The notes under the pieces were generated by a model that did no database searches, had not been told where the DNA came from, and worked only from the letters and a program-made list of their open reading frames with translations. Shown piece after piece: positions 63,661 through 64,000 of a DNA stretch of 64,000 nucleotides (position 1 is the stretch's first letter; each line of letters opens with the position of its first letter). The position numbers were made by a program, and so were the translations under genes. Source of the DNA: an uncultured Clostridia bacterium (GTDB taxonomy: Bacteria > Bacillota > Clostridia > Oscillospirales > Acutalibacteraceae); contig CALWIK010000020.1 of NCBI GenBank assembly GCA_944380725.1, positions 210,066-274,065 of the forward strand, written 5' to 3'.

Positions 63661-64000
63661 TCATATAACACCTTCTTGTTCTTTCTTATTTCTTTTTATA
63701 AATTCAGATAAAAATTCGTCTATTTCAGGCGATATGCTAACGCTATAGATTTTAATAAAGAAGAAACTTTAGTGGACTGTCCTAAAAATTTTACCGTGCG
63801 GAACTTAAATTTTTTGTCCAGGCCTAAAACGTCATCTGGCTCTGTATTCAGTTCTGTGCACATCTTTAAAAACGTCAAAAAATCTGGTTCACGCCAGCCT
63901 TGCTCGTACATTCCTATTGTAGACGGCAAAACATTTACAGCCTTTGCCAATTCTGCCTGTGCAATTCCTTTTTTATATCATTAGTTTTATTATTGCGAAA
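63661..64000 (-). pseudogene. Xre-family repressor with two frameshifts (5' end outside)
   Basis: The HTH reads KGIAQAELAKAVNVLPSTIGMYEQG and then WREPDFLTFLKMCTELN in one frame (63720-63950). Its N-terminal part (RNNKTNDIK) is in a second frame, joined if one A is added to the A6 run near 63967. Its C-terminal part (SPEIDEFLSEFIKRNKK) is in a third frame, joined if one A is added near 63744. Both changes are single-base losses in A-runs, so either decay or sequencing error may explain them. It resembles the repressor of a phage or conjugative element. Confidence 0.6.

Larger units (their letters stand above)
60172..64000 (-). mobile_element. Skin-like sigK intervening element (left part only)
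   Basis: Everything from the sigK junction to the window end looks foreign: a large serine recombinase abutting the junction, a ribbon-helix-helix protein, small proteins, a structured GC-rich segment, a sigma-like protein and a decayed Xre repressor, with no housekeeping gene. The far boundary and the sigK 5' half are not in the window. Its total size therefore cannot be given. The B. subtilis element is about 48 kb and the one in Clostridioides difficile about 15 kb, as I recall. Confidence 0.85.

Noticed and set aside
60172-64000. Ordinary prophage inserted next to sigK
   Set aside because: Its edge falls within the sigK reading frame exactly at the AATGA codons, and no capsid, tail or lysis genes are seen; a developmentally excised element explains the junction better.

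Overview
The window is a 64 kb piece of an AT-rich (roughly 30% GC) chromosome from a spore-forming member of the Clostridia. The evidence is the mother-cell sigma factor genes sigE (left edge) and sigK (right edge), a SpoVB-like flippase, the IspH-S1 fusion protein, ThyX instead of ThyA, a DUF1934 gene next to argS, and Gram-positive spacing and strength of ribosome binding sites (GGAGG, frequent TTG/GTG starts). An Oscillospirales-like relative is plausible, but that is inference. No rRNA, CRISPR array or intact phage is visible; one tRNA-Ser is present.

Left part (1-23.3 kb). The end of sigE is followed by a convergent Xer-type recombinase, then a long run of mostly minus-strand housekeeping genes: cmk-plsC, upp, rpiB, tsaB-tsaE, fhs, tig-clpP-clpX-engB, a metallophosphoesterase/dipeptidase/YraN/rnhB/rbgA/lepB/rplS cluster with its own promoter and intergenic terminator hairpins, ispH-rpsA, ruvX and valS. 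A plus-strand rodA-type gene sits inside it.

Middle (23.4-48 kb). The plus strand carries exoIII, a Gld-like ABC exporter set (ATPase, permease, GldG-like and a short DUF4340 protein), two M42 peptidases, a PLP lyase, tadA, an orphan HTH regulator, pyk, spoVB, ddl-murI-DUF1934-argS. The minus strand carries ispE, degV, a GNAT protein and the ribosomal/transcription operon rpmG-secE-nusG-rplK-rplA. Two decayed genes lie here: a VanY-type D,D-carboxypeptidase (33.5-34.4 kb) and a flavodoxin-like gene (47.7-48.2 kb).

Right part (48-60.2 kb). Minus-strand genes for a thioesterase, DUF6483, a type IIA topoisomerase pair, manA, a GT8 glycosyltransferase, tRNA-Ser(GGA), a U32 peptidase, mltG, tmk and thyX.

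Far right (60.17-64 kb, running off the window). This is the most interesting part. The C-terminal half of sigK (59814-60176) is joined abruptly to a foreign segment headed by a large serine recombinase. The junction is the pentamer AATGA, at the same Asn-Glu codons where the Bacillus subtilis skin element interrupts sigK. The window therefore ends inside a sigK intervening (skin-like) element. Unusually, the recombinase is co-oriented with sigK and its TGA stop codon lies inside the crossover pentamer. The element also carries a ribbon-helix-helix protein, a 51-residue protein, a GC-rich 237-nt segment that folds as a closed multi-helix RNA, a sigma-region-4-like protein and a frameshifted Xre repressor. 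The likely logic is that SigE-dependent mother-cell expression leads to recombinase synthesis, excision of the element and reconstitution of sigK; only the right-hand half of this system can be seen here.
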